From: Streptomyces rishiriensis
Lineage (GTDB): Bacteria; Actinomycetota; Actinomycetes; Streptomycetales; Streptomycetaceae
Assembly: GCF_030815485.1 (NCBI RefSeq)
Contig: NZ_JAUSWV010000002.1
Span: forward strand, 1,922,001 to 1,986,000
Length of the DNA stretch: 64,000 nt
Direction of reading: 5' to 3'
Shown here: positions 8,096 through 15,926 of the stretch, piece after piece
How the letters are laid out: each line of letters starts with the position of its first letter
How positions within the stretch are numbered: the stretch's first letter is position 1
Position numbers and translations under genes: made by a program
Notes under the pieces: generated by a model
Database searches by the model: none
Seen by the model: only the letters and a program-made list of their open reading frames with translations
What the model was told of the DNA's origin: nothing

Positions 8096-9880
8096 TCATC
8101 CGACGGCATCGGCGCCCAGATCCCGCAGGAACACCAGGGCGGCCCGGGCGGTGGCGTCGTTCTGCCGGAACGCGGGGCCGCCGGTGCGCGGCCGGGTGAA
8201 CGCGCCCGAGGCACGGCCGTCGGTGTGCGGCCCGAGCGCGAAACGCCGTGGGTGCGGCCGGCCGTCCCGGTCCAGCACCCGCCCGTCGACCCGGTCCACC
8301 CGCAGCAGCCCGTCCGGGGTCTCGCCGGCGCCGTCGGCGTGCAGCCGCCGCACCAGCGGGTCGAGGGCGCGCCGGAGCGTCGGCTCCGGCAGCCGGGCCT
8401 CCACCAGCGCCCGCGCCTCGACCGAGAACCCCGGCACGGTGGCGCTCGACGCCTGGAACACCCCGTCCCGCGCGCGTACGGCCATGTCGGCGCCGACGAA
8501 CTTCAGCACGCCCGCCCGGGACAGCGCGAGCAGCTGTCTCAGCCGGGGGCCCGGCGGCCCCGAGGCGAGGTAGCTGAAGAACCCGTGCCACCAGGAGCCG
8601 ATGTCGCCGAGCCGGACCAGCTGTCCGTAGACGGACAGCAGTCCCAGGAAGACGGCCAGGTCCGTGCTGTGCGCCGCGTCGTGGCGGCGGCTCAGGTCGC
8701 TCTCCACATAGCCGCGCAGCCCTTCCTGGAACTCCTCGAAGGACCCGTACGTCACCGCGTCCAACGGCCGGTCCAGCGCGGCCAGGTCGAGCCGGTCCCG
8801 CGGATCGGGCACGGCGGACGCCACCAGGGCCTCCCGTTCGGCGCCCTCGGACGCGGCCTCGTACTTCTCCTCGAAGTCGGTCCAGGCGATCGCGGTCCGC
8901 TCGGCGTGGACCGTGAACAGCCGGTGGTAGTGGGCGAACCCCAGCTCCTTCTCCACCAGCGGCCAGACATCCCGCCGGAAGTCGAAGCCCCCGGGCCGCG
9001 CGAGCAGCCCGTCGATCTCGGCGGGCCCCAGGAACCGGGGCAGCGGCGGCCGCTCACCGGTCCAGTCGTAGCCGATCTTCGAGTGGTACGGCACTCCGCG
9101 CCGCGAGCCGACGTACAGCACCGGTTCCCGCCCCGAAGGCACATAGGCGTCCCCCTCGTACCGACCGCCGCGGCCCTCGGTGAGCAGCACCATGAGGTCG
9201 ACGAAGGCGAGCCCGAAGCCACGCACCAGCACGGGTTCGCCGGCCGGCAGGGCGGACAGGTCGCTGTCGGCCGTGAAGTCGGGCGGCAGATGGACGAGCC
9301 CGTGCTCCCTCGCGTAGGCCGCCAAGCCGTTCTGCTCCTCGTCGAGTTCGGCGTCCAGGTGGCCGAGGGCCAGGACGACGAGGTCGGCGGGCAGGGGCTG
9401 GGCGCGGCCTTCCAGCCAGACCCGCTGGCGTCCCGCGCGGGGGCCGCTCACCCGCAGAGCGCGCCTCGGGTGGTGATGGACGGTGATCTCGGGAGGCAGG
9501 GCGGCGACCGCCTGCTCGTGCACCCAGCGCAGATAGGAGCCCTGGAGCTGCCGGTCGGCGAAGGTACGCCCGTCGATGCCGGCCCATTCGTGCAGCGTCG
9601 GGCCGGGTCGCACCGGCCCGGCCATCTCCACCGTCTCGTCGGTGAACATGGTGACGTCCTCGGCGTGCGAGTTCATCCACAGCAGCGGCGACTGGGCGGC
9701 GCGCCATATGCGTCCGGCGCCGGGCGGATGCGGGTCGACGAGATGGATGTCGAGCCGCGAACCGCCGTACAGCTCGGGCGCGTTGGCGGCGATCCGCTCG
9801 ATGAGGCCGGTTCCCCGCGGCCCGGCCCCGACGATCACAAGGGTGGCGGGCGCTTCGGGGTCGAGGGTTTCGGAAGGCAT
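8096..9880 (-). CDS. FAD/NAD(P)-binding protein (NAD_binding_9-type)
   Basis: The product is a 594-residue protein with an N-terminal dinucleotide-binding fold (VIVGAGPRGTG, residues about 15-25). It continues with LDIHLVDPHPPGAGRIWR and SPLLWMNSHAEDVTMF, the pattern of the FAD-NAD(P)-binding family found beside natural-product and amino-acid-modifying genes. A second nucleotide stretch, ADLVVLALGHLD, follows near residue 190. The ATG at 9880 follows GGAG by 7 nt; an in-frame start 16 codons upstream is less likely. It is the first gene of the operon with two LLM monooxygenases. It could supply reduced flavin or oxidise a shared intermediate, but no substrate can be read from the sequence. 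Confidence 0.8.
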   Translation of the reverse strand: MPSETLDPEAPATLVIVGAGPRGTGLIERIAANAPELYGGSRLDIHLVDPHPPGAGRIWRAAQSPLLWMNSHAEDVTMFTDETVEMAGPVRPGPTLHEWAGIDGRTFADRQLQGSYLRWVHEQAVAALPPEITVHHHPRRALRVSGPRAGRQRVWLEGRAQPLPADLVVLALGHLDAELDEEQNGLAAYAREHGLVHLPPDFTADSDLSALPAGEPVLVRGFGLAFVDLMVLLTEGRGGRYEGDAYVPSGREPVLYVGSRRGVPYHSKIGYDWTGERPPLPRFLGPAEIDGLLARPGGFDFRRDVWPLVEKELGFAHYHRLFTVHAERTAIAWTDFEEKYEAASEGAEREALVASAVPDPRDRLDLAALDRPLDAVTYGSFEEFQEGLRGYVESDLSRRHDAAHSTDLAVFLGLLSVYGQLVRLGDIGSWWHGFFSYLASGPPGPRLRQLLALSRAGVLKFVGADMAVRARDGVFQASSATVPGFSVEARALVEARLPEPTLRRALDPLVRRLHADGAGETPDGLLRVDRVDGRVLDRDGRPHPRRFALGPHTDGRASGAFTRPRTGGPAFRQNDATARAALVFLRDLGADAVG

Positions 9881-9992
9881 GCGAAGGCTCCGTGACAGCT
9901 GGGATGGAACACGGGTAGGTGCCTTCACACACCGGATGGGGCGCGCCGCGCGGCGCAGATACGGCCGAGCCCCTCAGCAGGGCCGTGCAGCG

Positions 9993-10023
9993 AGAGTACG
10001 TGGGGGTTTCCGCTCACTGTCAA
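9993..10023 (-). promoter_or_regulatory. Predicted promoter of the flavin operon
   Basis: A consensus -35 TTGACA (complement of 10018-10023) is separated by 19 bp from a -10 TACTCT (complement of 9993-9998). Transcription would start near 9986, about 105 nt before the ATG. An 8-bp inverted repeat CCGCTCAC/GTGAGCGG (10010-10017, 10037-10044) overlaps the -35 side and may be an operator shared with the divergent leader peptide. Confidence 0.55.
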
Positions 10024-10059
10024 GGCCGTCCACACTGTGAGCGGTACGTCTCAAGTCGG

Positions 10060-10088
10060 TTGACGCGTAACCGGAGACCTGTTCCACT
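10060..10088 (+). promoter_or_regulatory. Predicted promoter of the leader peptide
   Basis: TTGACG at 10060-10065, a 17-bp spacer and a weak -10 TCCACT at 10083-10088. Only 6 nt separate the -10 box from the leader ATG, which points to a leaderless transcript. Confidence 0.45.
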
Positions 10089-10094
10089 TGGCCC

Positions 10095-10166
10095 ATGCAT
10101 CCGCAGCAGTGGCTGGTCACCCGCTCCCACATCGACTTCGGTCGCGTGTGGTCCTGTTCCTGTTGA
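10095..10166 (+). CDS. Orphan Cys-ended leader peptide (23 aa)
   Basis: This small frame encodes 23 residues ending in LVTRSHIDFGRVWSCSC followed by TGA. The pattern R-x-HID/HVD-x-x-RV-x-S-x-x-C is that of the short leader peptides found in front of sulfur-assimilation and other operons in Streptomyces. Cys-ended leaderless short frames are known cysteine-responsive attenuators in mycobacteria. The start lies 6 nt after a possible -10 box, so translation is probably leaderless. What is odd is the context: no plus-strand gene follows. The next 140 nt are pyrimidine-rich and lead into the 3' end of a decayed minus-strand GTPase gene. The neighbouring flavin operon is divergent. The frame is either a relic of a lost sulfur operon or it regulates something unrecognised. 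Confidence 0.7.
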   Translation: MHPQQWLVTRSHIDFGRVWSCSC

Positions 10167-10308
10167 GCTGACCCACTGCGGCCCCCGCTCCCGGGGCGCC
10201 CCTCTCGCGTTTCTCCCCTCCCCCAGCTCCGCCTTCACACGCGCGCCCCCCCTCGACACGCGCCTTTTCCACCGTTTTCGCCGCACCTCACGCCTGTCCT
10301 CACGGCGA

Positions 10309-10662
10309 TCAGCGCACCACGACCACCTTCCGCCCCGGAACGGCGCGGAAGGCCACCACCCGATCCGCCAACACCCCCAGCACGTCCCGCACGGAGTCGC
10401 GCTCACGCGCGTCGCACTCCAGCACGGGCACCTCGGCGTTCAGCCCCGACGCCGTCCCCGCCACGCCCGGTTGGACGAACGGCACGCCCTGCGCCTCGAA
10501 GCAGCCGACGGCCGGGGAGCACTCCTCGATCCGCCGGGTGTCCGCGAGGACCACCGCTCCGAGCGCGCCCTCCACCAGTTCGTCCCACGGGAAGGAGCAC
10601 CGGTCCTGTCCGGGCGTGCCGAACAGGTGCAGCGCGATGGACGGGCCGAGCGTGATCCTCGC
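10309..10662 (-). pseudogene. Remnant of a conservon-type (CvnD-like) GTPase
   Basis: The open frame runs from just after an in-frame TGA (10663-10665) to 10309. It encodes the C-terminal half of the small Ras-like GTPases of Streptomyces conservons: ALHLFGTPGQDR, WDELVEGALGAVVLADTRR, then AEVPVLECDARERDSVRDVLG. Intact members have about 190 residues. This one lacks the N-terminal P-loop, and the region after VPF, where the NKFD guanine-specificity motif should be, is shortened to QPGVAGTASG. No start codon with a ribosome site precedes the conserved part. It therefore cannot be a working GTPase, and the other conservon genes (sensor-like cvnA, cvnB, cvnC) are missing. A terminator hairpin separates it from the upstream DUF5685 gene. 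Confidence 0.75.
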
Positions 10663-10669
10663 TCACCGC

Positions 10670-10689
10670 GGCGCCCCGCACGGGGCGCC
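10670..10689 (-). terminator. Terminator hairpin downstream of the DUF5685 gene
   Basis: Perfect GGCGCCCCG/CGGGGCGCC arms with a 2-nt nominal loop lie 25 nt past the stop of the minus-strand DUF5685 gene. There is no T-run. Confidence 0.6.
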
Positions 10690-10713
10690 GGACACACCGA
10701 AGGTGAGGTCGCG

Positions 10714-11910
10714 TCAGCAGGAACAGTCGCAGGAGCAGCACTCGCAGCACTCACAGCACTCACAGCCGTCGCAGCAGTCGCAGCCGTCGCGGCACCAGCC
10801 CTCCCGCTTCTTCCGCGACCAGGGTCCCTCGAACTCGTCGGCGCAGCACGCCTTGCACGTACAGCACAGCCCGATCGCCACCGCGCACCCGGCCCAGAAG
10901 CCCCGCTTCCCCGGCCGCGGCGGCTCGCCGCCGAAGGGATTGCCCCCGTAAGGGTTGCCGGGCGCGTGCGGGTCCACCGGACCCCGGGGGGCGTAGGGGC
11001 CGGTCGGCGGCCCGAAGGAGCCCTGCGGCGCGTGCGCGTGCCCGCACGACTCCGTCCCGAACGCCCGGTCCACCGACCGTTCCAGTTCGTGCGCCAGCAG
11101 CAGATGCGCGAGCCTGCCGTCCTCGAACTCGACGTCGCGCAGCGCGAGCCGGATGCCGTGCAGGGCGTCGTCGGCGAGCCGGCGGGCCTCGGTGAGCGGG
11201 GTGCCGGTGGCCGTCAGCGGGTTCCAGGCGCCGGCCGCCGCGTCGGACTCCCGGTCCTCGACCGCGTCCAGCAGATGTGCCAGCCGTCCGAAGAGGCGGC
11301 CGGCCTCGGCCAGCGGGGCGGCGTTGCCCGGCCGGCCCGCCAGGACCGCGGTGTGCGCGAAGGCGGCGGCGGTGGCGGTCTCGGTCGGCTCGGTGACGGC
11401 GCGCAGCGGGGTGCCGAGCCCGGCGAGCGCCTCGATGCCGACCTGCCGGTCCACGGCGTCGACGAGGACGGCGGTGTCGAACCCGACGGCGGCCCCGCCG
11501 CGTTCCCCGGCCCGCCCCCAGCTCTCGGCGACCCTGCGCGCGGCGACGGCGACGGGCCGCCGCGCCAGCAGCCCGTCCCCGTCGGCGACGTGGTCGCGCA
11601 CCTTGGCCGAGGCGAGCACCAGTGAGACGGCGGCCGCGAGCCGGGCGCCCTCGCCCTGGGCGACGGACGCGGTGCGCATCCCGCGCAGCGGGCACGGTCC
11701 CGCCTTCCGCCGCCGTCCGTCGGCCGTGACCCGGGGGGCCTGAGCCTCCGTCAGCACCGATATGAGCAGCCCGTCGTAATTGGTGACGACCCGCGCGAAC
11801 TGCCCGTGGTCACCGCGCAGCGCGAGACACAGCCCGCACAGGTGGGCCATCCACTGGGTCCTGAGACCTTCTCCGAGCCGGTGACTGCACGGCCTGACGA
11901 TTCCGAACAC
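10714..11910 (-). CDS. DUF5685 family protein with Cys-rich C-terminal tail
   Basis: The 398-residue product starts at GTG 11910 (MFGIVRPCSHRLGEGL) behind a G-rich ribosome site. The N-terminal part matches the actinobacterial DUF5685 pattern: FGIVRPC, WMAHLCGLCLALRGDHGQ, ARVVTNYDGLLISVLTEAQ. This is followed by a helical, alanine-rich middle to about residue 290. The last 75 residues are unusual: a Gly/Pro linker, a hydrophobic stretch (FWAGCAVAIGLCC), then a tail with about 20 cysteines in CC, CDCC, CECC and CSCDCSC clusters. Such density suggests metal binding or disulfide cross-linking, but no known zinc-finger spacing is clear. The function of the family is unknown to me. It sits alone, divergent from sflA. 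Confidence 0.8.
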   Translation of the reverse strand: MFGIVRPCSHRLGEGLRTQWMAHLCGLCLALRGDHGQFARVVTNYDGLLISVLTEAQAPRVTADGRRRKAGPCPLRGMRTASVAQGEGARLAAAVSLVLASAKVRDHVADGDGLLARRPVAVAARRVAESWGRAGERGGAAVGFDTAVLVDAVDRQVGIEALAGLGTPLRAVTEPTETATAAAFAHTAVLAGRPGNAAPLAEAGRLFGRLAHLLDAVEDRESDAAAGAWNPLTATGTPLTEARRLADDALHGIRLALRDVEFEDGRLAHLLLAHELERSVDRAFGTESCGHAHAPQGSFGPPTGPYAPRGPVDPHAPGNPYGGNPFGGEPPRPGKRGFWAGCAVAIGLCCTCKACCADEFEGPWSRKKREGWCRDGCDCCDGCECCECCECCSCDCSC

Positions 11911-12230
11911 GACAACCCCCGTCGTCCTTGCGTCCTTGGGACATTGAGCTGCGGCATGCTATCGGCCGATTGTCATGCCGGATCGGGGGCACTCGGTTCA
12001 CCCGGACGCACCGTGCGTCACTCGTTCGCCACGAAGAATCATATTTCACTCACAGTCAGCAGCCGTATGCGGTACGACCCTTGGGAGACGCGGGCTCTCG
12101 ACGGATGCGCTGTGCACCAGTACCGTCACAAACCCCCCGCGCGGCGTCTATCCACTTGGCGCGACATCCGCATCATGGACGACCATGGGGAATGCGGAAA
12201 GCAGAAAGACCGCTGTGAGAGGAGGCGTCC
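11911..12230. other. 320-nt divergent intergenic region between DUF5685 gene and sflA
   Basis: It is noticeably more AT-rich than its neighbours, with short A/T patches near 12030-12060. It should hold the divergent promoters. No gene, repeat or recognised regulator site was found. Confidence 0.5.
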
Positions 12231-12668
12231 ATGGGATCGGTGCGCAAGGCGAGTGCCTGGCTTGGCCTCGTCGACGACAACGATGACGAGCGTTACTACG
12301 ACGACGACTATTCCGAGGGGACCGACTCCGGGGACGCCTGGGTCACCGACCCCCGCGTGAAGGTGGCGACGGACACGGCCGAGGAGAAGGGCCGCCGCAT
12401 CGGCACCGTCACCCCGGACAGCTTCCGGGACGCGCGGGCGATCGGCGAACTGTTCCGCGAGGGTGTGCCGGTCATCATGAACCTCACGGCCATGGAGCCC
12501 GGCGACGCCAAGCGCGTCGTCGACTTCGCGGCCGGGCTGATCTTCGGCCTGCGGGGTTCGATCGAGCGGGTGTCCACCCGGGTGTTCCTGCTGTCCCCCG
12601 CCAACACGGAGATCGTGAACGGAGACCCGTCCGCGCATCGGACGGACGGTTTCTTCAACCAGAGCTGA
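12231..12668 (+). CDS. sflA: SepF-like cell-division protein SflA
   Basis: The 145-residue product starts at ATG 12231 behind a strong GAGAGGAGG site. It has the SepF layout: a short amphipathic N-terminus ([15 protein letters not shown]) for membrane contact, an acidic Asp/Tyr-rich linker (residues 15-35), then the SepF core from about 55. Core motifs include [38 protein letters not shown] and the terminal [11 protein letters not shown]. SepF binds FtsZ and anchors the Z-ring. Streptomyces carry three SepF-type proteins (SepF, SflA, SflB). This one is not in the ftsZ/dcw region and has the short linker of SflA, which is thought to influence tip extension and septation. The SepF family is certain; the SflA name is by recall of S. 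coelicolor context. Confidence 0.85.
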   Translation: MGSVRKASAWLGLVDDNDDERYYDDDYSEGTDSGDAWVTDPRVKVATDTAEEKGRRIGTVTPDSFRDARAIGELFREGVPVIMNLTAMEPGDAKRVVDFAAGLIFGLRGSIERVSTRVFLLSPANTEIVNGDPSAHRTDGFFNQS

Positions 12669-12695
12669 GGCAGGGCCGCTCACCGGCCCTGCCTC
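12667..12695. terminator. Bidirectional terminator between sflA and the acyl-CoA dehydrogenase gene
   Basis: Perfect 12-bp arms (GAGGCAGGGCCG, 12667-12678 and 12684-12695) with a 5-nt loop lie between convergent genes. The left arm begins inside the sflA stop codon. Confidence 0.8.
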
Positions 12696-12710
12696 GGCCC
12701 CCGGGCCGGG

Positions 12711-13901
12711 TCAGCGGAAGGCGTCGAGTCCGGTGAGCGCCTTGCCCAGCACGAGCTGGTGCATCTCGACGGTGCCCTCGTAGGTGAGCACCGACTCGAG
12801 GTTGGTGGCGTGCCGCATGACCGGGTACTCGAGCGAGATCCCGTTGGCGCCGAGGATCGTCCGTGCGGTCCGGCAGATCTCGATCGCTTCCCGTACGTTG
12901 TTGAGCTTGCCGAAGCTGACCTGCTCGGGACGCAGCCGGCCGGCGTCCATGCGCCGCCCCAGGTGATGGGCGAGCAGAATCCCCTTGTGCAGCTCGACCG
13001 CCATGTCGGCGAGCTTGGCCTGGGTGAGCTGGAACCCCCCGATGGGCCGCCCGAACTGCTCACGCGTCTTCGCGTACGCGACGGCGGTCTCGAAGCAGGA
13101 GCGCGCCGCTCCCATCGCGCCCCACACGATGCCGTAGCGCGCGTGGGACAGACAGCTGAGCGGTCCGCGCAGCCCGGTGACCTCCGGCAGGACGGCGTCC
13201 GCGGGCAGCCGCACGTCGTCGAGCACGAGTTCGCTGGTCACGCTCGCCCGCAGGGACCACTTGTGCTTGATCTCCGGTGCGGAGAACCCCGGAGCGTCGG
13301 TGGGCACGACGAACCCGCGGATCCCCTCGTCGCTCTGCGCCCAGACGACGGCCACCCCGGCGACGGATCCGTTGGTGATCCACATCTTGCGGCCGTTGAG
13401 CACCCAGTCGGAGCCGTCCCGCTTGGCGTGCGTCCGCATGCCGGCCGGGTCCGAGCCGTGATCGGGTTCGGTGAGCCCGAAGCACCCGATGATCTCGCCC
13501 GCGGCCATCCCCGGCAGCCAGGTCTGCTTCTGCTCCTCGCTGCCGAAGCGGTGCAGGGCGTACATGGCGAGGGAGCCCTGCACGGAGACGAGGGACCGGA
13601 TGCCGGAGTCGGCGGCTTCGAGTTCGAGACAGGCGAGGCCGTACTGCACGGCACTGGCGCCGGCGCATCCGTATCCGCTGAGCGACATCCCGAGCGCCCC
13701 GACGGCGCCGAGCTCGCGCGCGAGCTCCCGGATGCCCGGCAGCTCCCCGCGCTCGTACCAGTCGGCGATCCGGGGCAGCACCCGGTCCGCGGCCCAGCTC
13801 CGCACGGTGTCACGGATCGCGAGATCCTCCGGCTCCAGCAGATCGTCGATCCCCAGGGGATCGGCGGGGTCGAAGGGCGGCAACGTCGAGGACGCGGACA
13901 T
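12711..13901 (-). CDS. Acyl-CoA dehydrogenase, glutaryl-CoA dehydrogenase type
   Basis: The 396-residue flavoprotein starts at ATG 13901 with GGAGG 7 nt upstream. It has the full acyl-CoA dehydrogenase layout: an N-terminal helical domain with EPEDLAIRDTVRSWA, a middle beta domain with CFGLTEPDHGSDPAGMRT and MWITNGSVA, and a C-terminal domain with KTREQFGRPIGGFQLTQAKLADM and the catalytic glutamate in LTYEGTVEMHQLVLG. SVQGSLAMYALHRFGSEEQ and the YEGT motif match glutaryl-CoA dehydrogenases, which convert glutaryl-CoA to crotonyl-CoA in lysine/tryptophan breakdown. It is monocistronic. A 6-bp perfect inverted repeat lies right in front of its ribosome site, suggesting repressor control. Other short-chain acyl-CoA substrates cannot be ruled out. 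Confidence 0.87.
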   Translation of the reverse strand: MSASSTLPPFDPADPLGIDDLLEPEDLAIRDTVRSWAADRVLPRIADWYERGELPGIRELARELGAVGALGMSLSGYGCAGASAVQYGLACLELEAADSGIRSLVSVQGSLAMYALHRFGSEEQKQTWLPGMAAGEIIGCFGLTEPDHGSDPAGMRTHAKRDGSDWVLNGRKMWITNGSVAGVAVVWAQSDEGIRGFVVPTDAPGFSAPEIKHKWSLRASVTSELVLDDVRLPADAVLPEVTGLRGPLSCLSHARYGIVWGAMGAARSCFETAVAYAKTREQFGRPIGGFQLTQAKLADMAVELHKGILLAHHLGRRMDAGRLRPEQVSFGKLNNVREAIEICRTARTILGANGISLEYPVMRHATNLESVLTYEGTVEMHQLVLGKALTGLDAFR

Positions 13902-13917
13902 GAGAGAGCCTCCGAAA

Positions 13918-13932
13918 ACTAGCACCGCTAGT
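13918..13932 (-). promoter_or_regulatory. Palindromic operator in front of the acyl-CoA dehydrogenase gene
   Basis: ACTAGC-ACC-GCTAGT is a perfect inverted repeat with 3-nt centre, 17 bp upstream of the ATG and next to the ribosome site. Its form is typical of TetR-type operators controlling acyl-CoA dehydrogenase genes. The regulator is not in the window. Confidence 0.55.
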
Positions 13933-14009
13933 CACACCATCGCCCGAGACGTTACGACGCGCCGTCCCGCACGTCCAGTCACGCCGCGCAGGGGTGGTGC
14001 CGGGGGACA

Positions 14010-15611
14010 TCAGGCGGAGACGCGGGACTCCACGACTTCCCTGGGCGACGGAAGCTCCACTCCGGCCGGAGGCGCCTCGCACTGCATGACCCGCGGCAAC
14101 CGCAACGCCATCACCGCTCCCAGCAGCAACAGTCCGGCACTCACCAACAGCGTGACATGCAACCCGTGCACGAAGCTGTCCCTCGCGACCCGCCGCAGCG
14201 CGACCCCGACCGGTCCGCCCAACTGCCCGGCGACCTCGTACGCCTCGCCGAGCGAATGCCCCGCCGCGTCCGACGCCGCCGCCGGCACCCCCGGCACGGA
14301 CTTCAGGCCGGGCGCGTACGCGGCGTTCATCACGCTGCCGAGCAGCGCGATCCCGATCCCCGCCCCCAGCTGGTACGACGTCTCACCGATCGCCGCCGCC
14401 CCGCCCGCCTGTTCCGCGGGAGCCTCGCTCAGCATCGACTCGTACGCCGCGAACAAGGTCGTCTCCAGCCCGAAGCCCAGCAGCAGGAACCCGAACAGCA
14501 GCAGCCCCGTGTTGTCCGACCCGCTCATCGCGGTGAGCGTCAGCACCGCCACTGCCGTGAGGACGAACCCCCCGCACACCATCCGGCGCGGCCCGAACCG
14601 CCGCAGCAGCCGCGCCCCGGCCAGCCCGGCCGCCATCGCGGCGAAGGTCAGGGGCAGCAGTCGCAGGCCCGTCTCCAGCGGAGACAGCCCCAGCACCAGC
14701 TGCAGGTACTGCGCCGCGATCAGCTCGAGACCCACCAGCGCCAGCATCGCCAGCACGATGCACCCGACCGACGTACTGAACGTCGGCCGCCCGAACATCC
14801 GCAGGTCCACCAGTGGATGCACGCGACGCCGCTGACGGCGGACGAACAGCACGATCAGCACCGCGCCCACCATCAGCGGCACCACGGTGAACGGTCCGAG
14901 CTCCCCGCCGCCCAGCCGCTTCACGCCGAGCACGACAGCGAACAGGCCGGCCGCCGCCGTCAGCGCGCCGACCACGTCCCAGGGCCCGTCCGCCGAGCCC
15001 CGCGACTCGGGCAGCAGAAGCCGCCCCACGGGGGGGCTGACCAGCATCAGCGGAATGTTGACGAGGAAGACCGAGCCCCACCAGAAGTGCTCGAGCAGAA
15101 AGCCGCCGAGGAGCGGGCCGACCGCGGCGCCCACCGCGGCCACGGCACTCCAGATGCCGATCGCGAGCGCCCGCTCACGCCGGTCCGGGAACACCTGGCG
15201 CAGGATCGAGAGCGTCGCGGGCATGATCATCGCGCCGCCCACGCCCAGCAGCGCCCGCGCCACGATCAGGCTCTGCGCACTCCCGGCGAACGCCGCCAGC
15301 GCCGAGGCGACGCCGAACAGGGCGTAGCCCAGCAGCAGGATCCGTCTGCGGCCCACCTTGTCGCCGAGCGTGCCGAACAGGATCAGCAGCGAGGCGCAGA
15401 CCAGCGGATAGGTGTCGACGATCCAGAGCAGTTCGATCGCGCCGGGCCGCAGGTCCTCGGTGACGGCGGGCACCGCCACATGCAGCACGGTCGCGTCGAC
15501 GGCGACGAGCAGCAGGCTGACGCACAGCACCACCAGGACGACCCAGCGGTTGGCACCGGCCCCGGCCGCCCGACGGCGCAGCCCAGCGGCGGCCGTGGTC
15601 GTCCCGGACAT
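14010..15611 (-). CDS. MFS drug exporter of the 14-segment (EmrB/QacA) type
   Basis: The 533-residue membrane protein starts at ATG 15611 behind GGGAGG. The open frame continues far upstream but without codon sense. About 14 hydrophobic segments can be counted, starting with VVLVVLCVSLLLVAVDATVL. The DHA2 signatures are clear: LDxTVL-like VDATVLHVAVP in segment 1, the loop motif GTLGDKVGRRRILLLGYALFG, and motif C-like GAAVGPLLGGFLLEHFWWGSVFLVNIP. It probably exports a toxic or signalling compound by proton antiport. No substrate or adjacent regulator gene is visible. It is divergent from the mannosyltransferase-like gene, with a 315-nt shared upstream region holding two GCGTACGC palindromes. 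Confidence 0.9.
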   Translation of the reverse strand: MSGTTTAAAGLRRRAAGAGANRWVVLVVLCVSLLLVAVDATVLHVAVPAVTEDLRPGAIELLWIVDTYPLVCASLLILFGTLGDKVGRRRILLLGYALFGVASALAAFAGSAQSLIVARALLGVGGAMIMPATLSILRQVFPDRRERALAIGIWSAVAAVGAAVGPLLGGFLLEHFWWGSVFLVNIPLMLVSPPVGRLLLPESRGSADGPWDVVGALTAAAGLFAVVLGVKRLGGGELGPFTVVPLMVGAVLIVLFVRRQRRRVHPLVDLRMFGRPTFSTSVGCIVLAMLALVGLELIAAQYLQLVLGLSPLETGLRLLPLTFAAMAAGLAGARLLRRFGPRRMVCGGFVLTAVAVLTLTAMSGSDNTGLLLFGFLLLGFGLETTLFAAYESMLSEAPAEQAGGAAAIGETSYQLGAGIGIALLGSVMNAAYAPGLKSVPGVPAAASDAAGHSLGEAYEVAGQLGGPVGVALRRVARDSFVHGLHVTLLVSAGLLLLGAVMALRLPRVMQCEAPPAGVELPSPREVVESRVSA

Positions 15612-15926
15612 GTACGTACCTCCCAGGTGATCCCCCGGTTCGGCGGGCTCACGGGGTGGGGACTCCCCGCGGCTCGGCCGGAGAGGAGCGGTGTCTCCGG
15701 CCCGCGCAGACGAACACGAGTGGAACGCAGCGTACGCGAGTTCGCGCCGGGGCCACGTGGCGGAACTCTCACCGCTCTGGGCGACTCCTGTGGCGTACGC
15801 CACTCCCGCGCCACCTCCGGGCCGCTCCCCGTACCCCTTGCCGTACCCCTCGCCGTGACGTCTCCCGGGCCCTCCCGACCGCCCCGGCGGACCCCGCCGC
15901 CGACCGGGCCGTCGATAATCGGGCCC
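15612..15926. other. 315-nt divergent control region, MFS gene and mannosyltransferase-like gene
   Basis: It contains two GCGTACGC palindromes at 15730-15737 and 15793-15800, 63 bp apart (six helical turns). The second is part of a 12-bp palindrome TGGCGTACGCCA. These could be a repressor pair for the exporter gene. It also contains a GATAAT -10 box for the plus-strand gene. No open frame is credible. Confidence 0.45.
15914..15919 (+). promoter_or_regulatory. -10 box implying leaderless transcription of the mannosyltransferase-like gene
   Basis: GATAAT ends 7 nt before the GTG start codon at 15927, so the transcript would begin at the start codon itself. No -35 element is obvious in the GC-rich upstream sequence, and there is no ribosome site. 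Confidence 0.5.
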
